Shown piece after piece: positions 25,331 to 34,133 of a DNA stretch of 64,000 nt. The position numbers and the translations under genes are program-made. The notes beneath the pieces are model-generated. The model did not search any database, was not told the DNA's origin, and saw only the letters and a program-made list of their open reading frames with translations. The stretch's first letter is position 1; each line of letters starts with the position of its first letter. The DNA is taken from contig JABCTZ010000045.1 in assembly GCA_018238155.1 (NCBI GenBank), positions 1-64,000 on the forward strand. Direction: 5' to 3'. This DNA is from Candidatus Heimdallarchaeota archaeon. Its GTDB lineage: Archaea; Asgardarchaeota; Heimdallarchaeia; JABLTI01.

Positions 25331-27424
25331 TCATACCTCATCTTCGAATGACTCCTCTATTTCTGCAGTTAATGATGGCTCCTCTTGAGTTGGTTTCTTT
25401 CGTTTCATTTGAGAGTATATTAACACCCAAGGAATGATTAACGCTACAATTGTACCTAAAATAGATAAGAATATCGCCCAAGGTGGTAAGCTAATTTTCC
25501 CAGTAAAATATAACGTTATAATGAAATTTCCTAGGGGGTATATTCCATCCAAATGAAGTAGAGTTGTATCATTTTCTGCTGTTGGGTTGAATATTTCAAG
25601 TTCATTATTGATGTTTTTCGATCTTGCTTCTAATCCGCTTAATAGTGTTAAATCAGAAAAATTCAATGTCCATGAATACAATTCCACTAAACCTAGTGCA
25701 TTTAATGCAAATTTCAAACTATAAAAATCGAGATTCAAATCATCAATATTGAATTGGAAATCTTCTAATGGAATTGAATAGAACTCTTCGACGTCTTCTG
25801 GTATTGTGATGGGAATAATAACTTCTTCATTATCCATAAACCAATCAAGAACAATTATCTCTCCATTATTGTTAATATTACCAGATACGGTTGCAGAGCC
25901 TGTTATATTGAACATTGGTGTCATTACAAATGATAGTGTATAGTTTAGAATTGTATCCTCCCATAATATTACCGAATTGAGATTTGAATTTGTAGTTAAA
26001 TTTCTTCCAATGAATGTTTTAAATGCAGAAACATTGAGATATTCAGGTATCCCTGCATCTGCTAATGATATTAAATCGGAAGATCCAATCGGAGTTATAA
26101 ATGACAAGCTTCCTCGAAACGCCGCCCAAAAAGTACTTGCTTCAGCAGTTAATTTGATTTTGATGTTGGTTTCATCTCCTGCATTCACGCTCTCTGGTGC
26201 TTCAATGGTGATGTTAATTGGTGATGTCAATCCTACATCCATTAATAAGCTTAGGTTTAGTCCTAAACTTTCATTTCCAAGTAATTGATTTATTTCGAAA
26301 GGTCCAATTGAATGATTGAAATTTAATGAGCCTCTATCAACAACTACATAATCATATGGTGTTGGATTTGGTTTAGCTACCCTCCATGTAAGAATTTCTA
26401 AGCCTTCAGCAAAATCAGCAGCAAAAATAAATTCATTATCAAGTACTAAACTAAATGTTTTGCCGATTTCACTATCAATAAATTGAGCAATTTCCTTTGG
26501 ATTAGTAGGATCTGAAATGTCTAGAATTTCTATACCCTCCATTTCGTCAGCAATATAAAGAAATCCGTTATCTAATTTAACATCCCAAGCTCTTCCAGGG
26601 CCCAAATCTTTATACTGACCAACTATTTTTGGTCTTTTTGGATTGGATATTTGGATGATTTGGATGCCGGTATCTCTTGTAGCCAAATAGGCATATTTTC
26701 CAGAGACCGTTATTCCAACAGCATCTGTTATTCCTTCGTCAATTTCAGCTACCTTCTTGGGATTTTCAATATCCTTTAAATTAACGATTTCTAACCCGGC
26801 ACTTATCCCAGCAGCAATATAAGCATAATTTTCTATAACAAAAACATCAAAAGGATGTCCATCATATTGAGAAATTTCAACTGGGTTTGTTAAATCTGAA
26901 ATATCCAAGATTTCAATGCCACTTGTTCTATCGACAGAATAAACAGTGCTATTATCAATGAAAAGACTCCAGACATTCCCTCCATCATCATATGCACCCA
27001 CTTCAACCATATTAGCTGGATCAGAAATGTCAACTATTTTGAAACCGGCTCTTCCATGAGCTAGAAAAGCATGATTGTCTTTAATTAATAAATCATATAC
27101 ACTTTCATCAGCATCTTGATAGGTTCCAAGAATAGAGATGTTAGTTTTATCTGTAATATTTACCGCAATTAGTCCTTGAATTTCATCTGCAAGAAAAGCA
27201 ATGTTATCTTGTACTGCTACACTCACAACAGCTGTTGCACTACAGAATTCACCAATCTCCTTCAAATTGTAAGAAAATATTTTTTCATCTTCGTCTACAA
27301 ATAACAGAGAATTTTCTATATTAATTGATGAATCCATTTTTGAAATTTGAGCCATTCTAATAAATGAGCTATTGAATAGAAGTATCATAATAAGTATTAC
27401 AAGAATTTTTCTTACGGTGTTCAT
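25331..27424 (-). CDS. Secreted LVIVD-repeat beta-propeller with C-terminal membrane anchor
   Basis: 697 residues. An N-terminal signal/anchor (IRKILVILIMILLFNSSFIRM) is followed by at least seven repeats of the LVIVD type, each reading roughly V-x-G-x-Y-A-Y-L-A ... G-I-x-I-I-x-I-S-x-P-x-x-P. These make a beta-propeller (about residues 55-370). A beta-sandwich-like region follows (370-640), then one membrane helix (WAIFLSILGTIVALIIPWVLIY) and a short cytosolic tail. It is probably an extracellular binding or adhesion protein on the cell surface; ligand unknown. Confidence 0.85.
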   Translation of the reverse strand: MNTVRKILVILIMILLFNSSFIRMAQISKMDSSINIENSLLFVDEDEKIFSYNLKEIGEFCSATAVVSVAVQDNIAFLADEIQGLIAVNITDKTNISILGTYQDADESVYDLLIKDNHAFLAHGRAGFKIVDISDPANMVEVGAYDDGGNVWSLFIDNSTVYSVDRTSGIEILDISDLTNPVEISQYDGHPFDVFVIENYAYIAAGISAGLEIVNLKDIENPKKVAEIDEGITDAVGITVSGKYAYLATRDTGIQIIQISNPKRPKIVGQYKDLGPGRAWDVKLDNGFLYIADEMEGIEILDISDPTNPKEIAQFIDSEIGKTFSLVLDNEFIFAADFAEGLEILTWRVAKPNPTPYDYVVVDRGSLNFNHSIGPFEINQLLGNESLGLNLSLLMDVGLTSPINITIEAPESVNAGDETNIKIKLTAEASTFWAAFRGSLSFITPIGSSDLISLADAGIPEYLNVSAFKTFIGRNLTTNSNLNSVILWEDTILNYTLSFVMTPMFNITGSATVSGNINNNGEIIVLDWFMDNEEVIIPITIPEDVEEFYSIPLEDFQFNIDDLNLDFYSLKFALNALGLVELYSWTLNFSDLTLLSGLEARSKNINNELEIFNPTAENDTTLLHLDGIYPLGNFIITLYFTGKISLPPWAIFLSILGTIVALIIPWVLIYSQMKRKKPTQEEPSLTAEIEESFEDEV

Positions 27425-27576
27425 TTAGCATTACACCTCTAGGCTTTTCTAAATTTACTATTGCTTGTCTTCTCATTTTAATTTATGTATTCATTTTTCA
27501 TCATTCTTTCTCTGCTTTTTTATCATTTTTCAAGGCTTTAAATAGTCTAGTTAAAACTCTCTATTGAGAGTCGATT

Positions 27577-28338
27577 ATGTTGATGACATCATTCAATTTA
27601 TTCACATCCATTTCTTGGATAATTACAGGGTTTGTTTCTGCAATACTTAGTACTTTATTTTTAAGTAAAAATCCTAGAAAAAGGCTAAACCAATTATTCT
27701 CTATCGGATTTATCTTTTGGTCACTTTCAATGTTATTAAATGGGATAAATTTTGCAGTTGCTTATGAATCCCTCACAGCAGCAAATGTATTTAGAGATCT
27801 TAGTGTTATTCTTGGAATCTTCAGTGCATTCACGCTTTTTGCAGCAGCTATAGGAATTTATTATGGTCCCAACACAGTAAATTGGATTTTACTTATTATA
27901 TTAGCAGCTATTGCTGCCACTCTTTCAGGATTAGGTGCAGCAAATGATTGGGTTACTTTAGATGGTTTAGGTGGTTTCAAAACTACTGATAATCTTCTTG
28001 GCAAAATTTGCATTCAAATAGTAACAGCTATTTTTGTTATATCGGCAAATGTTTTCCTTTTCTTAACCTATCGTTCATCGGAGAATCCAAAAGCAAAACG
28101 AAGAGTAGGCTTTTTCGTTGTAGGTTATTCTACAATAATTATTGGTTTGTTAATGTATGTAATTGACACTTTTGTCAATATCTCACCATATGTATTTCCT
28201 ACTTTCGCTCAAATTGCTTGGGTCGCAGGACCAATCTTAATGCTTGTTGGCTTCTATGTCAAAACAGAAGCTGATACACCATCTCACCCCAAAGATGGTT
28301 TTCTAAAAAATGAGACACAGCCCCTCTCTTCTCAATAA
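27577..28338 (+). CDS. Seven-helix membrane protein, sensor-like
   Basis: 253 residues with about seven hydrophobic segments, spaced like the 7TM input domains found on histidine kinases (FSIGFIFWSLSMLLNGINF, then VFRDLSVILGIFSAFTLFAAAI). The protein stops after the last helix with a 25-residue polar tail and has no output domain. It may signal through a separate partner. Family not certain. Confidence 0.65.
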   Translation: MLMTSFNLFTSISWIITGFVSAILSTLFLSKNPRKRLNQLFSIGFIFWSLSMLLNGINFAVAYESLTAANVFRDLSVILGIFSAFTLFAAAIGIYYGPNTVNWILLIILAAIAATLSGLGAANDWVTLDGLGGFKTTDNLLGKICIQIVTAIFVISANVFLFLTYRSSENPKAKRRVGFFVVGYSTIIIGLLMYVIDTFVNISPYVFPTFAQIAWVAGPILMLVGFYVKTEADTPSHPKDGFLKNETQPLSSQ

Positions 28339-28472
28339 GAGCAGAACATCAAAAGACCCTCTTTGAGACCTTATAAGCCCTATTGTAAGGTCTCTCCTTC
28401 TTATCTCTATGAAAATAGAAATAGCATTAGAGGATTGAATATCATTCTTTTTTTCTCGTAATAGCTATCTAT

Positions 28473-29327
28473 TTAGCTCATCAATATTTTAGTCGTTATG
28501 AATACAGCGTTTTCTGCATCTTTGCGTGAAGGACGGTAGTTCTCATGTTCGATTCTATTTAAGATCAAATTAACAAATTTGAAATCCTTTAGAGCTTCTA
28601 ATCCTTTAGCAACACCTTTGTCGATAAGCATGCCAAGTGTTAATTGTTCATCAAACAGACCCATTCTTACTCTTAATTCAGCTTCTACACTATGACCACA
28701 TTCTTTTATACATTCACGATGACTTCCTTCATCAAGTAACAATTCATATGTGGTTTTTGATGGAAGATCTACTTTCTCTTGAGGAGGAGTTTCTTTTGGT
28801 TTACTTGGTTTGGGGGGAGGAGGAGGTATAGTAACAGTTTTCTTTGGTTGATCATGAGAATCGGTTTCACCCCTCATCATTTTAGCAGTCATATCATCTT
28901 TTGGAGGAGGTACTGTTTTTTCTTTTGGAGGGGGTGGTGGTGAAGGAGCTTTATCTTTAGGCGGAGGAGGTAATGGGATATGCTTTTTTTTGGAAGGCGG
29001 TGGAGGAAGAGGAGGCTTATCTTTTGGAGAAGGCGGTCGACTACTTTTCTTTGGAGTGCTTGGTAGATCATTAGCTAAATCAACGTTAGTTGGAGGACCT
29101 GAAATAAGAAGTCTAATCTCTTTTGCGCGTTTAATATACTCCTTGGCCTTTACATAATAACTATCACGTATTTTTCGTGTTTTTTCCATAGCGATTAGCT
29201 GATTCAAGAGTTCAGCCGATTCCAAGAATAATTCAAAAGCAGTAGTGAAATTTCCACTTCTTTCAGCTCGTATTGCTTTATTAGCGGTTTTTTTAACACG
29301 ATCAAAAAGGTATTTTGTTTGGGACAT
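28473..29327 (-). CDS. MIT-domain protein with proline-rich linker (ESCRT-related candidate)
   Basis: 284 residues. Residues 1-75 form a three-helix MIT-like domain: KKTANKAIRAERSGNFTTAFELFLESAELL and then RDSYYVKAKEYIKRAKEI, matching the A-x-x-A-x-x-x-E-x-x-G-x-x-x-x-A-x-x-x-F and YxxRAxxI patterns of Vps4-type MIT domains. Residues about 80-205 are Pro/Lys-rich with runs such as PPPPSKKK. Residues 210-284 form a second helical domain (ELLLDEGSHRECIKECGHSVEAEL ... ILNRIEHENY). MIT domains bind ESCRT-III tails, and Asgard archaea have ESCRT. The Pro runs could bind SH3-, profilin- or ALIX-type partners. No AAA ATPase domain is present, so this is not Vps4 itself. Confidence 0.7.
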   Translation of the reverse strand: MSQTKYLFDRVKKTANKAIRAERSGNFTTAFELFLESAELLNQLIAMEKTRKIRDSYYVKAKEYIKRAKEIRLLISGPPTNVDLANDLPSTPKKSSRPPSPKDKPPLPPPPSKKKHIPLPPPPKDKAPSPPPPPKEKTVPPPKDDMTAKMMRGETDSHDQPKKTVTIPPPPPKPSKPKETPPQEKVDLPSKTTYELLLDEGSHRECIKECGHSVEAELRVRMGLFDEQLTLGMLIDKGVAKGLEALKDFKFVNLILNRIEHENYRPSRKDAENAVFITTKILMS

Positions 29328-29713
29328 TATTTATTTCTCCTAGTAAGTTATAACTAACTAAATCTATTAATTTCATTATCTCATAATCAATAACAACATT
29401 TACTGATTTGAAGGTTTTTAATTAAATTACTACTTTTATAAGGTATTTTTACCTTTGCCACGAAAGAAAGCCACCTCCTTTAGGTGGTGGATGAATTTCG
29501 CTTGAAAATTCTTGCGATAATACAGATAATGACTATCATACTAAATACCATTGTGACTCCAGATGGACTATCGAAGAGAAACTCACAAAGTATATTCATT
29601 ACATTATCACATTATTTTCGTAGTAAAATACCGCAAAAGAGTTTTCATCGAGGGGTCCAACTGTTGCCCTAAAATATGGACAAATAGGACATAGTAAAAT
29701 ATGTGAAAAAAAT
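29328..29713. mobile_element. Gap holding a lone IS605-type end hairpin
   Basis: CCACCT-CCTTT-AGGTGG at 29471-29487 closely resembles the hairpin at the right end of the TnpB gene at 32-33.3 kb (CCACCC-TCTTTA-GGGGTGG). No TnpA or TnpB frame is attached, so it is a solo end left by a lost or rearranged element. The following 200 bases hold no supported gene. Confidence 0.5.
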
Positions 29714-31045
29714 TCAGTGAAACTTGTTGTATGGAACAATTTTCGGGAAATCTGTTGAATTGGGATCAAGGATCATAAAGCAGCGTTGATGATAAAGGGC
29801 ACCTTTACTGGTCCAGTGACCAAGACCATACACTCGATCACGCTCATTATAGAATCGAGTATGAAGGTGACCAAAAACAAGATGAGTTTCAGGAAGAATA
29901 TCAGGTAACCAAATCCTGCCTTTTTCGATCAATTTTCTTTTTGCTTGTTGAGCGGCAATTTCAGCACCCTTACTTTTAACAATGCTTGCATCTACACCAA
30001 CTTTGTTTCCATGAACAAATAATACTTGTTCAGAACCAACCTCTACTTCAGCATAATCTTGATGAAGGAAGTCTGTGAATTGCTCAAGATTACCATCATG
30101 GATAGAAGAGCTTCGAATAAACACTAGTTTAGACCAGAAGCCTTCTTTCATTGCCAGTTCTTTGAATTCACAGAAAGCTTGAAAGCTTTTCCCAGAAATA
30201 TTATCTAATAAATCACCATTAATGATAATAACATCTGCTTGCTTACTCTGTTGCTTAATTGTTTCAAAAAACTCTTCTTTATAGCAAAGCTTGTTTGTAA
30301 GATGAATATCTGAAAAGGCAATTATCTTGTTCTCTTTGAAATTCATCTGCTCTGGATTAATTTCTGATAACAATTCATCATTCATTTCTACCTCAGAAAT
30401 TTTTGCTAAATCATCAAATAACACTTTGAGTGATTCTTTCACACCTCCAGGAAACAAGCCAAGAATTTCGCCATAACAATTAATGCAACCATTTTTGCAA
30501 GAACAATCATTTAATCTTTTGAGCGTTTGAACAGCGACTTTTTGTAAATGAGTAAACAAATATTCAGAGTTGCCATTTGGATCACCTTTATCATAAACAG
30601 CTATTTGATTTGAGTTAATAGCCAAAGCAAATTCATTGCCAGGGATAGAAAGAACAGATTCGATCTCAACTTGAAGAACCTTGCCAAAATGCTCTAATAT
30701 TTTTTTTGTTTCAAGCTCTTTTGGTTTAACAATTTCGTTTTTCAAAGTAAAAATAATGCCATCAGACCGCTCAGTAATTGCTAACTCTTCTGATCTTTTA
30801 TGCGACAAATCTTGCAAGAAAAAGTCCTTCTTATCATTTTCACCAGCATTATCAAAAACAATCCTATCTGGATTAGAGTTGACAATTGCAGCTGGTGGCT
30901 GTTTAATTGACACATTGGAAAAACTAACAGCTAATAACTCTGTTCCTTTTGCTTTCTTGGAAAAAACACCAGAAGCTATCTGAGGGTCAAATAAGCGATT
31001 AGTTAAACCAAAAGAAGAACAAATACCAGTCGAAAAATAGGATTG
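29714..31045 (-). pseudogene. 5'-truncated DUF1998-like/metallophosphoesterase fusion gene
   Basis: The frame from the GTG at 30913 codes 399 residues, but it is open and protein-like for at least 44 more codons upstream (LTNRLFDPQIASGVFSKKAKG), into the end of the LAGLIDADG gene. The first part contains LKRLNDCSCKNGCINCYG, the Cys cluster of DUF1998-type domains found at the end of DEAD/H helicases. Residues about 195-399 are a calcineurin-like phosphoesterase: AFSDIHL, INGDLLDN, VHGNKVG, FGHLHTRFY. The expected helicase core is missing, so the gene appears to be the 3' part of a large helicase-nuclease, cut by a rearrangement at about 31.04 kb. The phosphoesterase part may still be expressed. 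Confidence 0.6.
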
Positions 31046-31806
31046 GTTTGATAGAGAAGTGGTTCTCGTAAGTGTTCATATTTTCGAGCGTTGATTGGTT
31101 GTCCATTGAGGAAATTAAAGAAGCGAACGATCCATTTGCATAAGATGTTCACATTCCAAGCATTAGCGTTTGACTGTTTGAACACCTCTATTTTTGAATC
31201 GAATTTTTTTTTCAGCAAGACAGCGAGGTTCTCTATGTGCTGTTTTGAAGCATCGATGATATTAATGAAATATTTCGCCAAGTGACCATCTCCCATGACC
31301 ACACCTGTAAGGTAAGCAAGGTCTTCAGAAAGAAAAAGTGGCAACCGGAAATTTTCACCTCGAGCAGATTGGAATTTAACAAACTCTTTTCCATTAAAAA
31401 ATTCTCGCCAATCGTCAAAAAGCCGGAAAATCGGAAAAGGTAATCGGTGCTGTTCTTCCAAATAATCGATGATCTTTTTTTGCCAATCTCTAATAAAGCG
31501 GTTATAATTTGAACCTTGAAAATAGTGATGCGTTTTTTCTGCTAAAGAAAGAGATTGTTTTCTAATTATTGTAATAATTTCTTCATCTAGGAGAATGTAA
31601 GGTAAAGACTGAAGAATACGTTCCCCCGTTACAAAATCCATCCGCCGAACCATGATGGAGTAAAGCAGGAATTTATCGTTAGTTGTGAAGATCTTCTCTC
31701 TTTGCTGGTCCTCTATAAGATCGTTTGCAGTAAACCAAGCGTTTTGTACTAATGGTTCAGCATCCACTAGTAAAGGATCCGTACGCCAATTGAGAAAGAC
31801 ACTCAT
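31003..31806 (-). pseudogene. LAGLIDADG endonuclease, C-terminally truncated
   Basis: 267 residues, clearly homologous to the 527-residue protein at 40047-41630 over its whole usable length: start (NWRTDPLLVDAEPLVQNAW against RWDSDPLLLDPTPLKQNTW), GERILQSLPYI, and the first motif LAYLTGVVMGDGHL. After REPLLYQTNP the similarity ends, the second LAGLIDADG motif is missing, and the frame runs into the truncated helicase gene and stops. It is therefore broken by the same junction. Confidence 0.7.
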
Positions 31807-32002
31807 GAATAGATATTTCTCCTACAAGATAATAGTGACCACAGTTTTTAAATGCCTCTTTGTTTAGCTGTTCGAAAAGCTAAAAAATTAACTATTCTAT
31901 TAAGTAAAAGATAATACTTTCAGTCATCTCTCTAATAGACTATTTATATATCGAGCTAAACATACTAGTACGTAGAAAAGATCGCTACCAGGAGCATGTA
32001 AA

Positions 32003-33259
32003 ATGGAATTAAAGCGCGCATACAAGTTCAGACTCTATCCTGATGCGGAGCAAAGACAAGCTCTGCATAAGACATTTGGATGTTGCAGGTTGCTCTATAA
32101 TGTCATGCTTAATGAGCGAAAAGAAGTATATGAATGGCTAAAAGAGGATAAAGAAAGGTTGTACGCATACAAGTACAAGACCGAGAGGGAATACAAAGAA
32201 GAATATCCTTTCCTTCTAGAAGTGGATGCAAAAGCATTACAATCATCCACGTGGAACCTTCTGGTTGCTTATCAAAACTTCTACAGGGGTAAACGAACTG
32301 GTGAAAAGATCGGTCATCCAAAGTTCAAGTCTAAGAAGAGAAGCAAGGAGTCTTACACCACTCACAACATCAATAATAATATCAAAATTGACTTCGAAGA
32401 GAAAAAGATAAAGCTGCCCAAAATAAAGACCAGGATTGTTTATCGCGATAAACGAACCTTCGACGAGCAGATAAGACAAGTAACCGTCTCAAAAACCAAG
32501 AGCGGAGAATACTACGTCTCGATACTTGTCGAACAGGAAAGAGAAGTTAAAATAAAAACAGAGATAAAAGAAGAGAAAATACAAGCGTTCGACATGTCCT
32601 TCCTGAAATTCCTCGTGGCAACCGAGAACGAATATCAGAACCCGCGCTTCTATCGTAACGAGGAAAAGCGGTTGCAGAGACTACATCGACGCTTAAGTCG
32701 AAAAGAGAAGGGGTCAAAGAATCGCACAAAAGCACGAATAGATCTCGCACGGAAGTACCAGCAAATCAAAGATCGAAAGAAAGACTGGACGCATAAACTG
32801 ACTCATGAGCTATCGAAGGAATATGATGCGATTATTTTAGAGAACCTTAATATTGAAGGTATGAAGCAGTTCAATAAAGGGCATGCAAAGACCGTCACAC
32901 TTGATTTTTCTTGGGGACAGTTTGTCAGGGTACTACGATACAAAATGGCGCAACAAGGAAAGCATCTAGTGCTGGTCGATCGGTTCTTTCCCTCTTCAAA
33001 ATTATGCTCGAATTGTGATTGTAAGTATGATGATTTGAAGCTTAGTGAACGTAAGTGGACTTGTCAAGAATGCGGGGTCGAACACGACAGAGATCGAAAT
33101 GCTGCCAAGAACCTTCTAAAAGAAGGAATCACTATCTTACAGTCATTAGGAATAATGATAAAATCTACCAGCGGGACACGGAAAGTTACGCCTGTGGAGA
33201 TGATGTCAGACGCCACTCGTGGCGCAATCGTCGACGAAGCAGGAATCCACCCTCTTTAG
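32003..33259 (+). CDS. tnpB: TnpB (IS605 OrfB-type RNA-guided nuclease)
   Basis: 418 residues. TnpB is the RuvC-type, RNA-guided nuclease ancestral to Cas12. The RuvC Asp is in QAFDMSFLKFLV, the Glu in IILENLNIEGM and the last Asp in EHDRDRNAAKNLL. A four-Cys zinc ribbon (CSNC ... CQEC) precedes it. The N-terminal region KRAYKFRLYPDAEQRQAL is typical. Length is complete and there is no TnpA next to it. It is GC-richer than its neighbours (for example codons 120-260), which fits a recent arrival. The stop lies inside the right-end hairpin. Confidence 0.93.
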   Translation: MELKRAYKFRLYPDAEQRQALHKTFGCCRLLYNVMLNERKEVYEWLKEDKERLYAYKYKTEREYKEEYPFLLEVDAKALQSSTWNLLVAYQNFYRGKRTGEKIGHPKFKSKKRSKESYTTHNINNNIKIDFEEKKIKLPKIKTRIVYRDKRTFDEQIRQVTVSKTKSGEYYVSILVEQEREVKIKTEIKEEKIQAFDMSFLKFLVATENEYQNPRFYRNEEKRLQRLHRRLSRKEKGSKNRTKARIDLARKYQQIKDRKKDWTHKLTHELSKEYDAIILENLNIEGMKQFNKGHAKTVTLDFSWGQFVRVLRYKMAQQGKHLVLVDRFFPSSKLCSNCDCKYDDLKLSERKWTCQECGVEHDRDRNAAKNLLKEGITILQSLGIMIKSTSGTRKVTPVEMMSDATRGAIVDEAGIHPL

Positions 33260-33275
33260 GGGGTGGTAGTTCAAC
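33190..33275 (+). ncRNA. Candidate omega-RNA and IS right end
   Basis: The last 70 bases of tnpB and the following 16 contain hairpins, ending in CCACCC-TCTTTA-GGGGGTGG at 33247-33266, the usual right-end structure of IS605-type elements. TnpB guide RNAs come from exactly this position: a scaffold overlapping the 3' end of the gene plus the flanking DNA as guide. The guide would begin just after about 33270. Confidence 0.5.
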
Positions 33276-33358
33276 TATATTTAGTATTACAATCAATTGC
33301 TATCTTTCAAAGAATTTAAATAGCTGATATCTTCATTTCGATTCATTGGTGTTTCATA

Positions 33359-33640
33359 ATGGCGCTTAGACAAAGTGTAAATAAACGCAAAGGCAAATGG
33401 GGCAGAACAAAGGAATTCGAATCCATTGAGCGTGCACTCATCATTGATGATGTCCTCAGAGATAAAATGCTCAAAGAAGTTCCTAAACAAAGAGTAATCA
33501 CACCCACATCAGTTTGCAAAAGATATCAAGTTAGAATGCATGTTGCAAACAGTATTATCAAAGAATTGATTTCTTCTGGTTCTATCGTTTTCCATGAAAA
33601 AACTGCCTATACTAACGTTTACAAGCCAGCTCAAGCATAA
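33359..33640 (+). CDS. rps25e: Ribosomal protein eS25
   Basis: 93 residues. It is a small-subunit ribosomal protein shared by eukaryotes and some archaea, absent from bacteria. A basic N-terminus (NKRKGKWGRTKEF) is followed by a winged-helix core, MLKEVPKQRVITPTSVCKRYQVRMHVANSIIKEL, and a final beta turn (FHEKTAYTNVYKP). Its presence fits a TACK or Asgard archaeon. Confidence 0.93.
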   Translation: MALRQSVNKRKGKWGRTKEFESIERALIIDDVLRDKMLKEVPKQRVITPTSVCKRYQVRMHVANSIIKELISSGSIVFHEKTAYTNVYKPAQA

Positions 33641-33680
33641 TCTAAAATGTTTGACTGGATTATATCGTTATTTTTCTAAA

Positions 33681-34118
33681 TCATTTTAGAGTAATTTTAT
33701 CCGTAAAAATTACTTCTACATCTTTAAATTTTCCATTTTCTCTTAATAGGTATCCCTTTGGTTTAGTTGGTTCAGAAGTACTACTAATTAGCCATACACT
33801 CGGATTTACCTCCATGAATTTTTTATCAGTTCCAGAGGGATAAGGAGGAGCAGGATGTGTATGAAATATTCCAACTACTTCCAAATCACTTTCATCGATT
33901 TTAGTGTAGATTTCGAGTAAAACTAAAGGATCAACTGTAAAAGAAACAGTTGATTTGTCTATATTTTCGGGGGTAAAAACTTCCTCTGCTAGAGCTTGTC
34001 TTTCTTTGATCGTTCCAGCAATAATTGATACTGATTCGTATGGAGCAATATTTTTTGCATGTATAACCATTTTTTCGAATAGTTCTTCTGGAATAACAAT
34101 TCTATCAATATCAATCAT
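33681..34118 (-). CDS. JAMM/MPN+ metalloprotease
   Basis: 145 residues, a stand-alone MPN+ domain. GIFHTHPAPPYPSGTDKKFM is the JAMM motif H-x-H-x(n)-S-x-x-D, and the upstream Glu is in PYESVSIIAG. JAMM enzymes (Rpn11, CSN5, bacterial and archaeal relatives) remove ubiquitin-like proteins. No ubiquitin, E1 or E2 gene lies nearby, so its substrate may be a SAMP/URM-like protein or Asgard ubiquitin encoded elsewhere. Confidence 0.88.
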   Translation of the reverse strand: MIDIDRIVIPEELFEKMVIHAKNIAPYESVSIIAGTIKERQALAEEVFTPENIDKSTVSFTVDPLVLLEIYTKIDESDLEVVGIFHTHPAPPYPSGTDKKFMEVNPSVWLISSTSEPTKPKGYLLRENGKFKDVEVIFTDKITLK

Positions 34119-34133
34119 ACATTATATTGAAAT

